Origin: Io17-Chloro-G2 sp965226825
Lineage (GTDB): Bacteria; Chloroflexota; Dehalococcoidia; Lucifugimonadales; UBA3495
Direction: 5' to 3'
Assembly: GCA_965226825.1 (NCBI GenBank)
Contig: CBDDED010000003.1
Span: 1-64,000, forward strand
Length of the DNA stretch: 64,000 bases
Positions 27,329 through 35,403 of this stretch are shown piece by piece. Numbering within the stretch: position 1 is the first letter of the stretch; the number at the start of each line of letters is the position of its first letter. Under the pieces are notes generated by a model. That model was not told the origin of the DNA. It made no database searches and saw only the letters and a list, made by a program, of their open reading frames with translations. The position numbers were made by a program, and so were the translations under genes.

Positions 27329-27824
27329 GGCGCTTTCTCCTGGAAACGTAATTCTTTGGCGTTGCGTCCCACGGAAATCGGATTCAGCCTGACATGCTCA
27401 AGCTATTCCCGAACCCTTGCCATGAATATTATTCCCGAACTCCGGCCTTGTCTACCAGACCACATTTTTCAGCAGGGCAATCGCATTTCAAACCGCTGTC
27501 GCAGCGTCAAAAAATCCACTTTGCCGCGCCGGCCTCCGGTCGTTCTCACCGCAGCGGGAATCCAGGAAATCGATCAGAGGAACTAGGCTTACCTACGGGG
27601 ACGGCCCGCGGAAAAGCGGCCTGTGGAAACGATAGAATAGGCCTGCATCCACGCACCAGGTTAAACGACGGTAAAGGGTCTGAACCCCCGCTGAGGAGAG
27701 GATGACGGGGCTTTCCGGAAACCGGAACAGGCGATTCGTGGGTCAGCCGGGCGGGCTCACAAGGGTCTGAGGTTGAAATAGGAAGGCTCCCAACCACGGG
27801 TCGGGAGCCTCTGTATCCAGGTTT
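27329..27824. other. Gap with one REP-like unit and a possible tRNA terminator
   Basis: Bases 27537-27571 are a solitary unit of the REP-like family (TCTCACCGCAGCGGGAATCC). GGCTCCC (27785-27791) and GGGAGCC (27803-27809) form a stem followed on the minus strand by TTCCTATTT, placed to terminate the tRNA-Arg transcript. No gene is evident. Confidence 0.5.
27785..27809 (-). terminator. Possible terminator after tRNA-Arg
   Basis: A seven-bp stem GGCTCCC/GGGAGCC with an 11-base loop, followed by a T-rich tail on the minus strand, 15 bp beyond the tRNA 3' end. Confidence 0.45.
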
Positions 27825-27900
27825 TGGTGCGCCCGGCGGGATTCGAACCCACAACCCCTGGGTCCGAAGCCCAGTACTCTATCCGTTGAGCTACAGGCGC
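27825..27900 (-). tRNA. tRNA-Arg (anticodon TCG)
   Basis: A cloverleaf reads from 27900. Acceptor GCGCCTG pairs loosely with the 3' GGGCGCA side. The D-arm is AGCTCAACGGATAGAGT, the anticodon stem CTGGG with loop CTTCGGA gives TCG, the T-arm contains GGTTCGAATCC, and CCA is encoded. The acceptor pairing GCGCC/GGCGC is perfect at the end. It is a tandem pair with tRNA-His, 22 bp apart. Confidence 0.92.
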
Positions 27901-27922
27901 AATCTGTGGGGGTCTTCGTTTT

Positions 27923-28000
27923 TGGGGCGAGCGACGGGATTCGAACCCGTGATCTCCTGTGCCACAGACAGGCGCCTTGGACCACTTGGCTACGCTCGCC
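27923..28000 (-). tRNA. tRNA-His (anticodon GTG)
   Basis: Acceptor GGCGAGCG pairs over eight bases with CGCTCGCC, which includes the extra G-1:C73 pair typical of tRNA-His. The anticodon stem CCTGT/ACAGG holds loop CTGTGGC, giving GTG. The T-arm is GGGTTCGAATCCC, and CCA is encoded. Confidence 0.92.
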
Positions 28001-28150
28001 GCACCGCCGTAGACTGGTCCTTGGGTCTAAGGCCTAGCTATGGTAGCAAAAAGGTCAACCTGCTTCAAGAACGACAGCCATCAGGGGATTTCGGCATTAA
28101 TGCGAGTGAGCAACGAAACTTAAAATTGTCATTTTGGGCTTGGCGTTACA

Positions 28151-28180
28151 TTGGATTGGCCGTCGGGATTAGGCTAAAAT
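28151..28180 (+). promoter_or_regulatory. Possible promoter of the ABC transporter operon
   Basis: TTGGAT (28151-28156) and TAAAAT (28175-28180) are separated by 18 bases, in the 418-bp gap before the binding-protein gene. The rest of that gap shows no gene. It is a weak match. Confidence 0.3.
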
Positions 28181-28418
28181 AGTTGGGCGTCTCAATATTT
28201 GCGGGCCCAGGAATTCATTGACCGGGTCCTATCGTATCCGTCATATCCGCGTCACCCGCATGACACCGGGATTCGCCAGCTACTTCTTACGGGCCACCGG
28301 CGCGGTACTGCCGGACAGGCCGCGCGGCTAGGGGGACGCCAGTCCGGCCGGGCACAGACCCTCCACTCGTCCAAAGGAGCGGGAGATTTTTGAACGTTCT
28401 GTGCCCGGTTATCTCAGC

Positions 28419-30119
28419 ATGAATCCAACGCTTACCAAAGGTCTCACCGTCGCTGCCCTGGCCCTGGCGCTGGTCGTGGCCTGTTCCCAACCGGACGCCG
28501 CACCCGTGGCTGAAACAACCCTCACTCCTGGGGCACCGTCCAAAACCGAGCCGGTCGGCGGCGCCGAAGCCGTCCCGGACCAGGAGTCCCTCGATGGCGC
28601 CGCTGCCTCCGGCGAGGGAAGGCTGGTCCGGTTGTTTATCGACCCGCCCACCCTTGATCCTCACATCACCACCGACGCCAGGTCAGCCCAGATCATCGTC
28701 GAGTTGTTCGGCGGTCTGGTGACCATAAATGAGGACCTGCAAATTGTGCCGGACCTGGCGGAGAGTTGGAACAAAAGCCCTGACGGGACCGTATACACCT
28801 TCATCCTGCGCGAGGATGCCGTGTTTCACGACGGTCGCCGGGTGACCGCTCACGACGTCCAGTGGTCCATCGAACGCGCCGCCAGTCCGCTTACCGAGTC
28901 GCCGGTGGTTGACCAATACCTGGGAGACATCAAGGGCGTCAAGGAAAAGGTCAACGGGGACGCCCAGACGGTATCCGGCGTGCGTGTGATCGACGATCAA
29001 ACCCTGGAGATCACCATCGATGCCCCCAAGTCCTACTTCTTGGCCAAGCTGACTTATCCCACGGCTTTCGTGCTGGACCGTCACAACATTGAGGCCAATC
29101 CCCAGGACTGGTTTCGGGCGCCCAACGGCACCGGGCCGTTCAAGCTTGCCCGTTACGATGTAGGGGAAAGCTTGGTCCTCGCCCGCAACCCGGACTACCA
29201 TTTGGGGGCGGCCCTCCTGGAGGAAGTGGAGTTTGTCCTCAGCGGCGGGTCGTCCATTCTCATGTACGAAAATGACGAAATCCACCTGTCGGGCGTAGGC
29301 CTTGCTGACTTGGACGGTTTGTTGGATCCTGCCAATCCGTTGAATCAGGAGCTGCGCCGCGCTCCTCCGGCGTTCAGCGTTCACTACATCGGGTTGAACG
29401 TTAATGAGCCGCCTTTGGATGACCCCAAGGTCCGCCAGGCGTTGAACATGGCCGTCAACAAGCAGGAAATCGCCACCATCGTCCTGGGAGACCAGGTGGT
29501 TCCCGCAAAGGGAATTCTGCCGCCCGGTTTCCCCGGCTTCGATTCAGCCCTTGCCGGCTACGAATTTGATCCGGTCCGGGCCAAAGAACTTTTGGAGGCG
29601 TCCAAGTACGGGGATAATCTGGAGAACATCCCAACTATAATCATGACCGGGTCCGGCAGCTTTGGAGCTTCCGCGAGCCTGGACATGGAAGTGGTTCTGG
29701 AGATGTGGAACAAGAACCTGGGGCTCCGGGTAGAATTCCAGCAGACCGAGTGGGCCACCTTCCTCAAAGACCTGCACCGGCGGCGGTTTCAAATGTTCGA
29801 GATCGGCTGGGTCGCCGATTATCCGGACCCGGAAAACTTCCTGGACCTCCTGTTCCACAGCGAAAGCGCCAACAATCACACCAACTACCATTCCCCGGAG
29901 GTTGACTCCCTCCTGGAAGAAGCCCGGACCGAAGTGGACCAATCCAGGCGGTATCAGCTTTACAACCAGGTCGAGAAAATCATCCTGGAGGATGCCCCAT
30001 GGGTGCCATTGTGGTACAGCGGGGAAAGGTATCTACTGCTAAAACCTTTCGTGAAAGGCTATCTCCAGACGCCGCTGATAATACCCAGGCTTCGGCACGT
30101 CTACTTCGAAGGCCGATAG
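28419..30119 (+). CDS. Oligopeptide/dipeptide-type ABC transporter substrate-binding lipoprotein
   Basis: 566 residues of the SBP_bac_5 family. The lipobox LVVAC at about residues 18-22 marks a lipoprotein. The mature protein shows LFIDPPTLDPHITTDARSAQ, PDLAESWNKSPDGTVYTFIL, FHDGRRVTAHDVQWSIERA and GTGPFKLARYDVGESLVLAR, then the late RQALNMAVNKQEIATIVLG. It captures peptides or related solutes outside the membrane. ATG 28419 is chosen over GTG 28401 because it opens directly into the signal peptide. Two permease genes follow within 16 bp and by overlap. The ATPase genes are not in the window downstream. Confidence 0.92.
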   Translation: MNPTLTKGLTVAALALALVVACSQPDAAPVAETTLTPGAPSKTEPVGGAEAVPDQESLDGAAASGEGRLVRLFIDPPTLDPHITTDARSAQIIVELFGGLVTINEDLQIVPDLAESWNKSPDGTVYTFILREDAVFHDGRRVTAHDVQWSIERAASPLTESPVVDQYLGDIKGVKEKVNGDAQTVSGVRVIDDQTLEITIDAPKSYFLAKLTYPTAFVLDRHNIEANPQDWFRAPNGTGPFKLARYDVGESLVLARNPDYHLGAALLEEVEFVLSGGSSILMYENDEIHLSGVGLADLDGLLDPANPLNQELRRAPPAFSVHYIGLNVNEPPLDDPKVRQALNMAVNKQEIATIVLGDQVVPAKGILPPGFPGFDSALAGYEFDPVRAKELLEASKYGDNLENIPTIIMTGSGSFGASASLDMEVVLEMWNKNLGLRVEFQQTEWATFLKDLHRRRFQMFEIGWVADYPDPENFLDLLFHSESANNHTNYHSPEVDSLLEEARTEVDQSRRYQLYNQVEKIILEDAPWVPLWYSGERYLLLKPFVKGYLQTPLIIPRLRHVYFEGR

Positions 30120-30134
30120 GAGGCGCCGTAAACC

Positions 30135-31082
30135 GTGGCGAACTACATTGCCCGCCGCTTGGCGTGGACACCCTTTCTGCTGCTGATGGTCACCTTCGTG
30201 ACCTTTACCCTGGGCCGTTTCGGCCCCGGCGATCCGATACAGATTCTCCAGGGCCAGTATTCCAACCCCGAGGCGGTCCAACGGATCCGGGAACAGAGGG
30301 GGTTGGACGACAATATCTTTGTCCAATACGGTCGGTATATTCGGGACCTGAGCCGGGGGGATTTCGGAGAAAGCATCACGTACCGGGGCCGCACTGTCGG
30401 GGAGTTGTTGGAAAAGCGAATGTGGGTTTCGGCCCAGTTGGCCTTCGCCGCGCTGATTATATCCGTGGGGTTAGGTATTCCCGCCGGGGTTTTTGCCGCG
30501 TTGCGTCAGGGCACCCCGTGGGACACCGGAGTGGTTGCGTTAACCCTCATCGGCCAATCCATGCCCGTTTTCATAACTGCGCCGGGGCTTCTCATAATAT
30601 TTGCCTTGAAATTGGACATTCTGCCAACTAGCGGTTGGGGCGGGTTTTTCGACACGCACATAATCCTCCCGGCGGCGGTTATCGGAATCCCTGGTGTGGC
30701 AATCATCACCCGGTTGACCCGTTCCAGCACCCTTGACGTGGCAACCCAAGACTACATTCGGACAGCCCGGGCGAAGGGATTGCCGGAGAGCACCGTACGC
30801 CGCCGCCACATCCTCCGCAACGCTTTGATTCCGGTGGTCACTACCCTGGGTTTCTCCCTGGCAGGGTTGGCGGGTGGCGCGGTGATTGTCGAAAGAGCAT
30901 TTGGAATTCCCGGCGTGGGGCTGTTGGCGATTGAGTCGCTGTTCGCCAGGGACTATCCGGTGATTATGGCTCTCACGGTCATCGGGACCACCACGTTCGT
31001 CTTGGCTAACCTGCTGGTTGACCTGGCATACCCGCTCCTGGACCCCAGAATCCGGTTGGGGAGTGATTACGTTGCAGGATGA
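30135..31082 (+). CDS. ABC transporter permease, DppB/OppB type
   Basis: 315 residues with six predicted membrane segments. It starts NYIARRLAWTPFLLLMVTFV, has the periplasmic GLDDNIFVQYGRYIRDLSRG loop and carries the cytoplasmic EAA-loop-like segment DYIRTARAKGLPESTVRRRH. It ends DLAYPLLDPRIRLG, the typical C-terminus of DppB proteins. GTG 30135 starts it after AGGAGG. It forms the transport channel with the next gene, which overlaps its end by about 20 bases. Confidence 0.92.
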   Translation: MANYIARRLAWTPFLLLMVTFVTFTLGRFGPGDPIQILQGQYSNPEAVQRIREQRGLDDNIFVQYGRYIRDLSRGDFGESITYRGRTVGELLEKRMWVSAQLAFAALIISVGLGIPAGVFAALRQGTPWDTGVVALTLIGQSMPVFITAPGLLIIFALKLDILPTSGWGGFFDTHIILPAAVIGIPGVAIITRLTRSSTLDVATQDYIRTARAKGLPESTVRRRHILRNALIPVVTTLGFSLAGLAGGAVIVERAFGIPGVGLLAIESLFARDYPVIMALTVIGTTTFVLANLLVDLAYPLLDPRIRLGSDYVAG

Positions 31083-32034
31083 AGCCCAAGCGGTGCTGAC
31101 ACCAACGCGGCGCCGTGGCCGGAGCTATCTCGGTTTGTCCCTGGGGCGGCTGATGCGCAAAAAAGTCGCCGTGGCCTGCCTATCTGTGATCGTGGTGATG
31201 TACGGGTCCGGGGTTCTGGCGCCGCTGGTGACCCCCTACGGGTACAACGACCAGAACCTTGCCGCCGTCAAAGAGCGTCCCAGTTGGTCCCACCCATTCG
31301 GCAGAGACGAGGTGGGTCGGGATTATCTCACCCGCATAATTTACGGCCTTCGCACCACTGTGATTGTTACCGTGACCGCCATGCTGGGCGGCAGCCTCCT
31401 GTTGGGCATAACCTTGGGCCTGATGGCCGGTTATTTCGGAAAAAAGATCGATTCGGTGATCATGCGCACCGGGGAAGTGACATCCGCATTTCCGGATATC
31501 CTGTTGGTGCTGATCATAGTGGCCACTGTCAAACCCAGGATAATAATCTGGGTCCGGGGATTGGAAGACACGTTGGGACTGGACATCATACGGCTGGGAA
31601 TCGTGGACTACGCAGTGATATCGTTGGCCCTGGCTGTGTTCTCCTGGTTTGGCATGGCCCGGCTCGTGAGAGGGCAGGTCTTGCAGGCTCGGGAGTTTCA
31701 GTACGTGGAAGCGGCGCGGGCAATCGGCAACTCCACGCCTAGAATCCTCGCGGTGCACGTTTTACCCAACGTTATCGGCCCGGTGATTGTAGTGGTTTCC
31801 GCGAGTTTGGCTACTTTCGCGGGGTCCGAAATCTTCCTTAGCTGGTTGGGGATCGGAATTCAGCCTCCGACCCCGAGCCTTGGCGTGATGATTTTTAACA
31901 ACGGGGAAGTCTCAGTGTTGCGCACCAATCCCCACCTTCTGCTATTCCCCGTGGGCACGCTCGCGACCCTGTTGTTCACCTTCAATCTCCTTGGCGACGC
32001 GGTGAACGACGCGTTCAACCCCAGGACCCGCTGA
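31063..32034 (+). CDS. ABC transporter permease, DppC/OppC type
   Basis: 323 residues. HPFGRDEVGRDYLTRIIYGL is the signature of DppC permeases, and QYVEAARAIGNSTPRILAVH is the EAA loop that contacts the ATPase. The C-terminus has FTFNLLGDAVNDAFNPRTR. I place the start at GTG 31063, with GGGGAG just upstream and inside the previous gene; TTG 31072 is possible. Translational coupling with the upstream permease is likely. The gene ends overlapping, tail to tail, the 3' part of the peptidase-like gene on the other strand. Confidence 0.9.
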   Translation: MITLQDEAQAVLTPTRRRGRSYLGLSLGRLMRKKVAVACLSVIVVMYGSGVLAPLVTPYGYNDQNLAAVKERPSWSHPFGRDEVGRDYLTRIIYGLRTTVIVTVTAMLGGSLLLGITLGLMAGYFGKKIDSVIMRTGEVTSAFPDILLVLIIVATVKPRIIIWVRGLEDTLGLDIIRLGIVDYAVISLALAVFSWFGMARLVRGQVLQAREFQYVEAARAIGNSTPRILAVHVLPNVIGPVIVVVSASLATFAGSEIFLSWLGIGIQPPTPSLGVMIFNNGEVSVLRTNPHLLLFPVGTLATLLFTFNLLGDAVNDAFNPRTR

Positions 32035-33474
32035 GCCCCGACCGGGGCTTTCCACGGGAGATCCATTGCGCCGGCTCACACCCTGTACCCAAACCAACCC
32101 CAACGGGCCGGCCAGGAGCAACAGCGCACCCAGTTCCAGATTAAACCCGGAGGCGGAATAGGCCTCGGGCCCGGTGCAGCCTTGAGCCCCGCTTGGGCCG
32201 GGCTCTGGCTCGAGCGGGGCGACGGGCCTCTGTCTGCCCTTGGCCGGGGGGCCCACGGTTTCCTTGATCGATTCTACGGTCGCCTCGAAATCTTGAACCG
32301 GGGCCTTATCCGTCGGAAACTGTTGTAGCTCCAACTCGAGCCTTTCCGGAGGAGGCAACGGCTCAAGTCCCACGGTTAACCGCCATTCGCTGTCCAGGCC
32401 GTGCTGATCGAACCCGTATACCTGCTCCAACGCCAGGTCTATGTCCAGGGTTGTTTGCAGCGCCTTTATGAGTTGACCCATTTTTTCCGGACCGTGGGTT
32501 TCGATCATGTGCTTGACCACCGACCTGCCCTGTCCATAGGCGATGATAATATCGTCCGGTGTACCGCCGAACGACGTCTGATACCACAGGGGCTTGACCT
32601 GCCCGTTGAAAATACCGTACCTCAGAGCCGAGTCATAGCCGTCAGTCGGGTCTATGTTGCCGTACTCCGCAAGACCTTCATTCAGCCAGGAGGGCACGTG
32701 GGCATCGGCGCGTCCGGCAGCCTCCGACACCAATAGATGTACAAACTCATGCGAAGTGATCCCCTTCACCGTGGACCCCGATCCCAGCACCAGGAGGACC
32801 CGGAGGTTAGTGAAAGCCGTGCCTTCGGTTATCAGCCCCTCAGAAGTTGTCTGCGACCGGAACGGCAGCGCGGCCGACATGTGGCGATAGTTGTTGTAGG
32901 CGACGATACGCAGCGGCTCGGTGGGTTCGATGCCAAGGATTGGGACCATCAAGCGCATTGCCTCTTGTGCGGCGTCCAGGATCGTTTGCGCCCGTCCTTC
33001 GATGTACTCGCCGTAGTAGTACACGGTGATCAGTCCCGACGTCACGGTCCGCCATTCAAACCGGTTGTCGATGTAGATGAACTCCTGATCGGGAGTCCGG
33101 ACAACCGAGCCTGATTTATCCCGTATCTCAAACGAGTATTCCACCCTGGTGCCCGGCGGGAAAAAGCTGGTGGAGCCGTGGCTCTTGAGCAAGGACGTGC
33201 CGGAAACCTGCATCCCAGGCTCAAATTCCACCGGTCGATAGGCGCTCTGAACGGTGTTGCCCAACGTCTTGTAATAAACCCGGATGTCGTCGATCTCCGA
33301 AGTGCTCTGCACATTCACCGAGAACTCGATGCCATCGGGAAACCGGCTTTCCGCCGATTGATTCAAGACCTTGATATCCCCTTCGTCGGCGCTCGCTTGC
33401 CCGGCCGATAGAGGAAATATGATGGCGAACAATCCGAAAACGACGAAAACGAACAGTATCTGTAGGGGCCGCAA
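31942..33474 (-). CDS. Surface gluzincin-type (MA clan) peptidase-like protein with C-terminal anchor
   Basis: 510 residues. TTG 33474 is chosen because AAGGAGGA lies just upstream and the protein then opens with a clean signal peptide (LQILFVFVVFGLFAIIFPLS, AGQASA). The catalytic region is GITSHEFVHLLVSEAAG, with HExxH, followed by VPSWLNEGLAEYGN, whose Glu is the third zinc ligand. Before it lies a beta-rich domain of about 150 residues. The C-terminal part has a proline/glutamate-rich stalk, then GAQGCTGPEAYSASG, a hydrophobic helix and SRRNG, a Cys-containing anchor like that of the SBBP protein. The last 93 bases overlap the DppC-type gene. Confidence 0.8.
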   Translation of the reverse strand: MRPLQILFVFVVFGLFAIIFPLSAGQASADEGDIKVLNQSAESRFPDGIEFSVNVQSTSEIDDIRVYYKTLGNTVQSAYRPVEFEPGMQVSGTSLLKSHGSTSFFPPGTRVEYSFEIRDKSGSVVRTPDQEFIYIDNRFEWRTVTSGLITVYYYGEYIEGRAQTILDAAQEAMRLMVPILGIEPTEPLRIVAYNNYRHMSAALPFRSQTTSEGLITEGTAFTNLRVLLVLGSGSTVKGITSHEFVHLLVSEAAGRADAHVPSWLNEGLAEYGNIDPTDGYDSALRYGIFNGQVKPLWYQTSFGGTPDDIIIAYGQGRSVVKHMIETHGPEKMGQLIKALQTTLDIDLALEQVYGFDQHGLDSEWRLTVGLEPLPPPERLELELQQFPTDKAPVQDFEATVESIKETVGPPAKGRQRPVAPLEPEPGPSGAQGCTGPEAYSASGFNLELGALLLLAGPLGLVWVQGVSRRNGSPVESPGRGSAGPGVERVVHRVAKEIEGEQQGRERAHGE

Positions 33475-33703
33475 GAATCCTCCTTGACCACCTGGAATAA
33501 CGGCGGCGGCGCCGCTGCCTGGCGGCATGCCGTTGCGCCATTTAATTCCAGTTTATCCAAATGCCCTGTGGATGTCCAAGCTGTAGACTCGTCCGAACGT
33601 CTCCCAAGCGGCGCGCTGGTCGTCTTGACTGGGATTTTCAATCTGCCTACAGTAAGGGCGGCCAATGTAGAGAAAGACCCATCAGAAGAGGCGATGCGAG
33701 GCG

Positions 33704-34462
33704 ATGGCGCTTAAAGTAGGACTGGTTCCCGGGCTTGGTTTTGAGCCCTTCTATTGGGATATGCGGCGACGGGGAATTGAGCTTTCCGCGGTCGCCCCGC
33801 AGGATTTGGCCGGGGCGGTGGAGAGCGCCGACGTAGACGCCGGACCGGTGTCATTGGTGGACTCTTTCCGCCTGGAGGACCAACTCCAACCGATTTCAGG
33901 ATTCTGCGTGGCCGCGGTCCAGCGGGCGGTCAACAGCCTGCTGTTCGCGCAACGGCCTTTAGAAGAACTCTCCGGCTTGCCCATCGCCGCTGCAGACGCG
34001 GACCCAACGTCGGTTTCTCTGCTTAATGTGCTCATGTCGATCAAGCTTGGAATTGAGCCGGGAGTAGTGGTTTCCGCCCAGGAACCCCACGAAGCCGTGC
34101 TGATGACCGGAGACCCGGCATTGCGGAGGCGGCGGGGTCTGCGCGGTTTCCCCCACCGATACGATCTGGGATTGGAATGGAACCAGTGGACCGGTCTTCC
34201 TTTCGTTTTTTCGCGGTGGATGGCCCGAAACGATTTGTCGGAGGCCGACGCCATGTTGTTGGAGGACACCCTGTACGTGGCGATGGAGGACGGCATAGAC
34301 TCTCTTTACCATGTGACCGAGCCAAGGGACCGGATCTTGATGTTGCCCAAGGACATCTCTCAGTACATACAGGGCCTTCGATTTTACATGGGGCTTGCCG
34401 AGCGCAAATCGGTCGACACCTTCCGGGGATATTGGGACCAACTGGCGGATAGCCGGGCGTAA
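33704..34462 (+). CDS. MqnA/MqnD-like periplasmic-binding-fold protein
   Basis: 252 residues with the fold of chorismate dehydratase-like proteins. It starts KVGLVPGLGFEPFYWDM and carries GLPFVFSRWMARNDLSEADA, a match to the GLPFVFAxW signature. The C-terminal QYIQGLRFYMGLAERKSVDT resembles the MqnA end. The usual N-terminal NxxP motif is replaced, so catalysis in menaquinone synthesis is uncertain; a binding-only role is possible. It is followed by an MTHFR-like gene at 57 bp. ATG 33704 is preceded by GAGGCGATGCGAGG. Confidence 0.55.
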   Translation: MALKVGLVPGLGFEPFYWDMRRRGIELSAVAPQDLAGAVESADVDAGPVSLVDSFRLEDQLQPISGFCVAAVQRAVNSLLFAQRPLEELSGLPIAAADADPTSVSLLNVLMSIKLGIEPGVVVSAQEPHEAVLMTGDPALRRRRGLRGFPHRYDLGLEWNQWTGLPFVFSRWMARNDLSEADAMLLEDTLYVAMEDGIDSLYHVTEPRDRILMLPKDISQYIQGLRFYMGLAERKSVDTFRGYWDQLADSRA

Positions 34463-34488
34463 GCGTCCCCCGGTCCAGTTGCGGTTGA

Positions 34489-34518
34489 TACCGGGAGGCT
34501 GCGATACGGGAGGCTGCG
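34489..34518 (+). repeat. Duplicated ribosome-binding segment before the MTHFR gene
   Basis: GATACCGGGAGGCTGC and GATACGGGAGGCTGC stand side by side immediately upstream of ATG 34519, giving two GGGAGG sites. Only the nearer one (spacing about 7) is well placed. Confidence 0.7.
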
Positions 34519-35382
34519 ATGAAAGTAACCGACAGGTGCTACCAGGCCACGGGACACAACTGTTTTATATGTGATTTCTCCCCTCCCAGGTCCGGCGACG
34601 TTACTCTCTTGGACCGGGACTGTCCCGATGCCGACTTCATTGCGGTGGCCTACAACCCGGGCCGGGCCGTAAGGACAAATTCGGCGATGCTGGCGGTAGC
34701 GGTCCAGCGCCGGATGGGAATAGACGCCACTTTTACTCTGGCCACCAGGGACATGAACCAGTTGGCTCTTCAGTCCCAGCTTCTGGGCGCCCAGATGCTG
34801 GGACTGGAAAACGTCATCGTAGTGCAGGGAGACCCATTTCCACCAACGGACTTGGCGCGCACCAGGGCGGTTGACGACGTTAGCGCTACCGGCCTCATTT
34901 CCGGCATTCGGGCACTTAACTCAGGAATGGATTTCCGCGGGTCCCGGCTGCAGACTCCCACCAACTTTTGCATCGGCGCGTCGGTGGACTTGGGCCGTGG
35001 CTTGGAATCCGAGGCCCGGTTGACTCAACGTAAAGTGTTGGCCGGCGCGGAGTTCCTGATTACCCAGCCGATATTCAGCGTCTCCCAAGCCGGGGAGTTC
35101 TCACGGGCATTCCGGGCCGCCGCGGGAGAGGAGTTAAACCTGCCGGTTTTTTTCGGGTTGCAGATACTGGAGCCGGACGGGGTTATCTTTAGCTCCGTGC
35201 CCCAGGAAGTGCGGGAAGACTTGGACCGGGGAAAGCCCGGCTTGGAGTTGGCGTTGGAGTTGTACCGATCGTTTCAACAGGCCGGGCTGCATGACGTTTA
35301 CTTGGTGCCGCCGATTCGCCGGGGCGGCGCACGTGGTTACGGCGCCGCCCGGGAATTCATAAAGCAGACTGGCAGGGTCTGA
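34519..35382 (+). CDS. Methylenetetrahydrofolate reductase family protein
   Basis: 287 residues with the MetF barrel. It includes IDATFTLATRDMNQLALQSQ, LGLENVIVVQGDPFPP (the usual GDxP loop), NFCIGASVDLG and GAEFLITQPIFS. It opens with an extra Cys-rich stretch, RCYQATGHNCFICDFSPP, not seen in the classical enzyme. Expected chemistry is NAD(P)H-dependent reduction of methylene-THF to methyl-THF, as in one-carbon metabolism. The enzyme is somewhat short and may work with a partner. It is preceded by the duplicated ribosome site. Confidence 0.8.
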   Translation: MKVTDRCYQATGHNCFICDFSPPRSGDVTLLDRDCPDADFIAVAYNPGRAVRTNSAMLAVAVQRRMGIDATFTLATRDMNQLALQSQLLGAQMLGLENVIVVQGDPFPPTDLARTRAVDDVSATGLISGIRALNSGMDFRGSRLQTPTNFCIGASVDLGRGLESEARLTQRKVLAGAEFLITQPIFSVSQAGEFSRAFRAAAGEELNLPVFFGLQILEPDGVIFSSVPQEVREDLDRGKPGLELALELYRSFQQAGLHDVYLVPPIRRGGARGYGAAREFIKQTGRV

Positions 35383-35403
35383 GCTTTGGAACTGCGGGAA
35401 CTG

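Noticed and set aside
27825..28000. tRNA pair as attachment site of the mobile island
   Set aside because: No integrase or direct repeat of the tRNA 3' end is found near, and the island lies 13 kb away.
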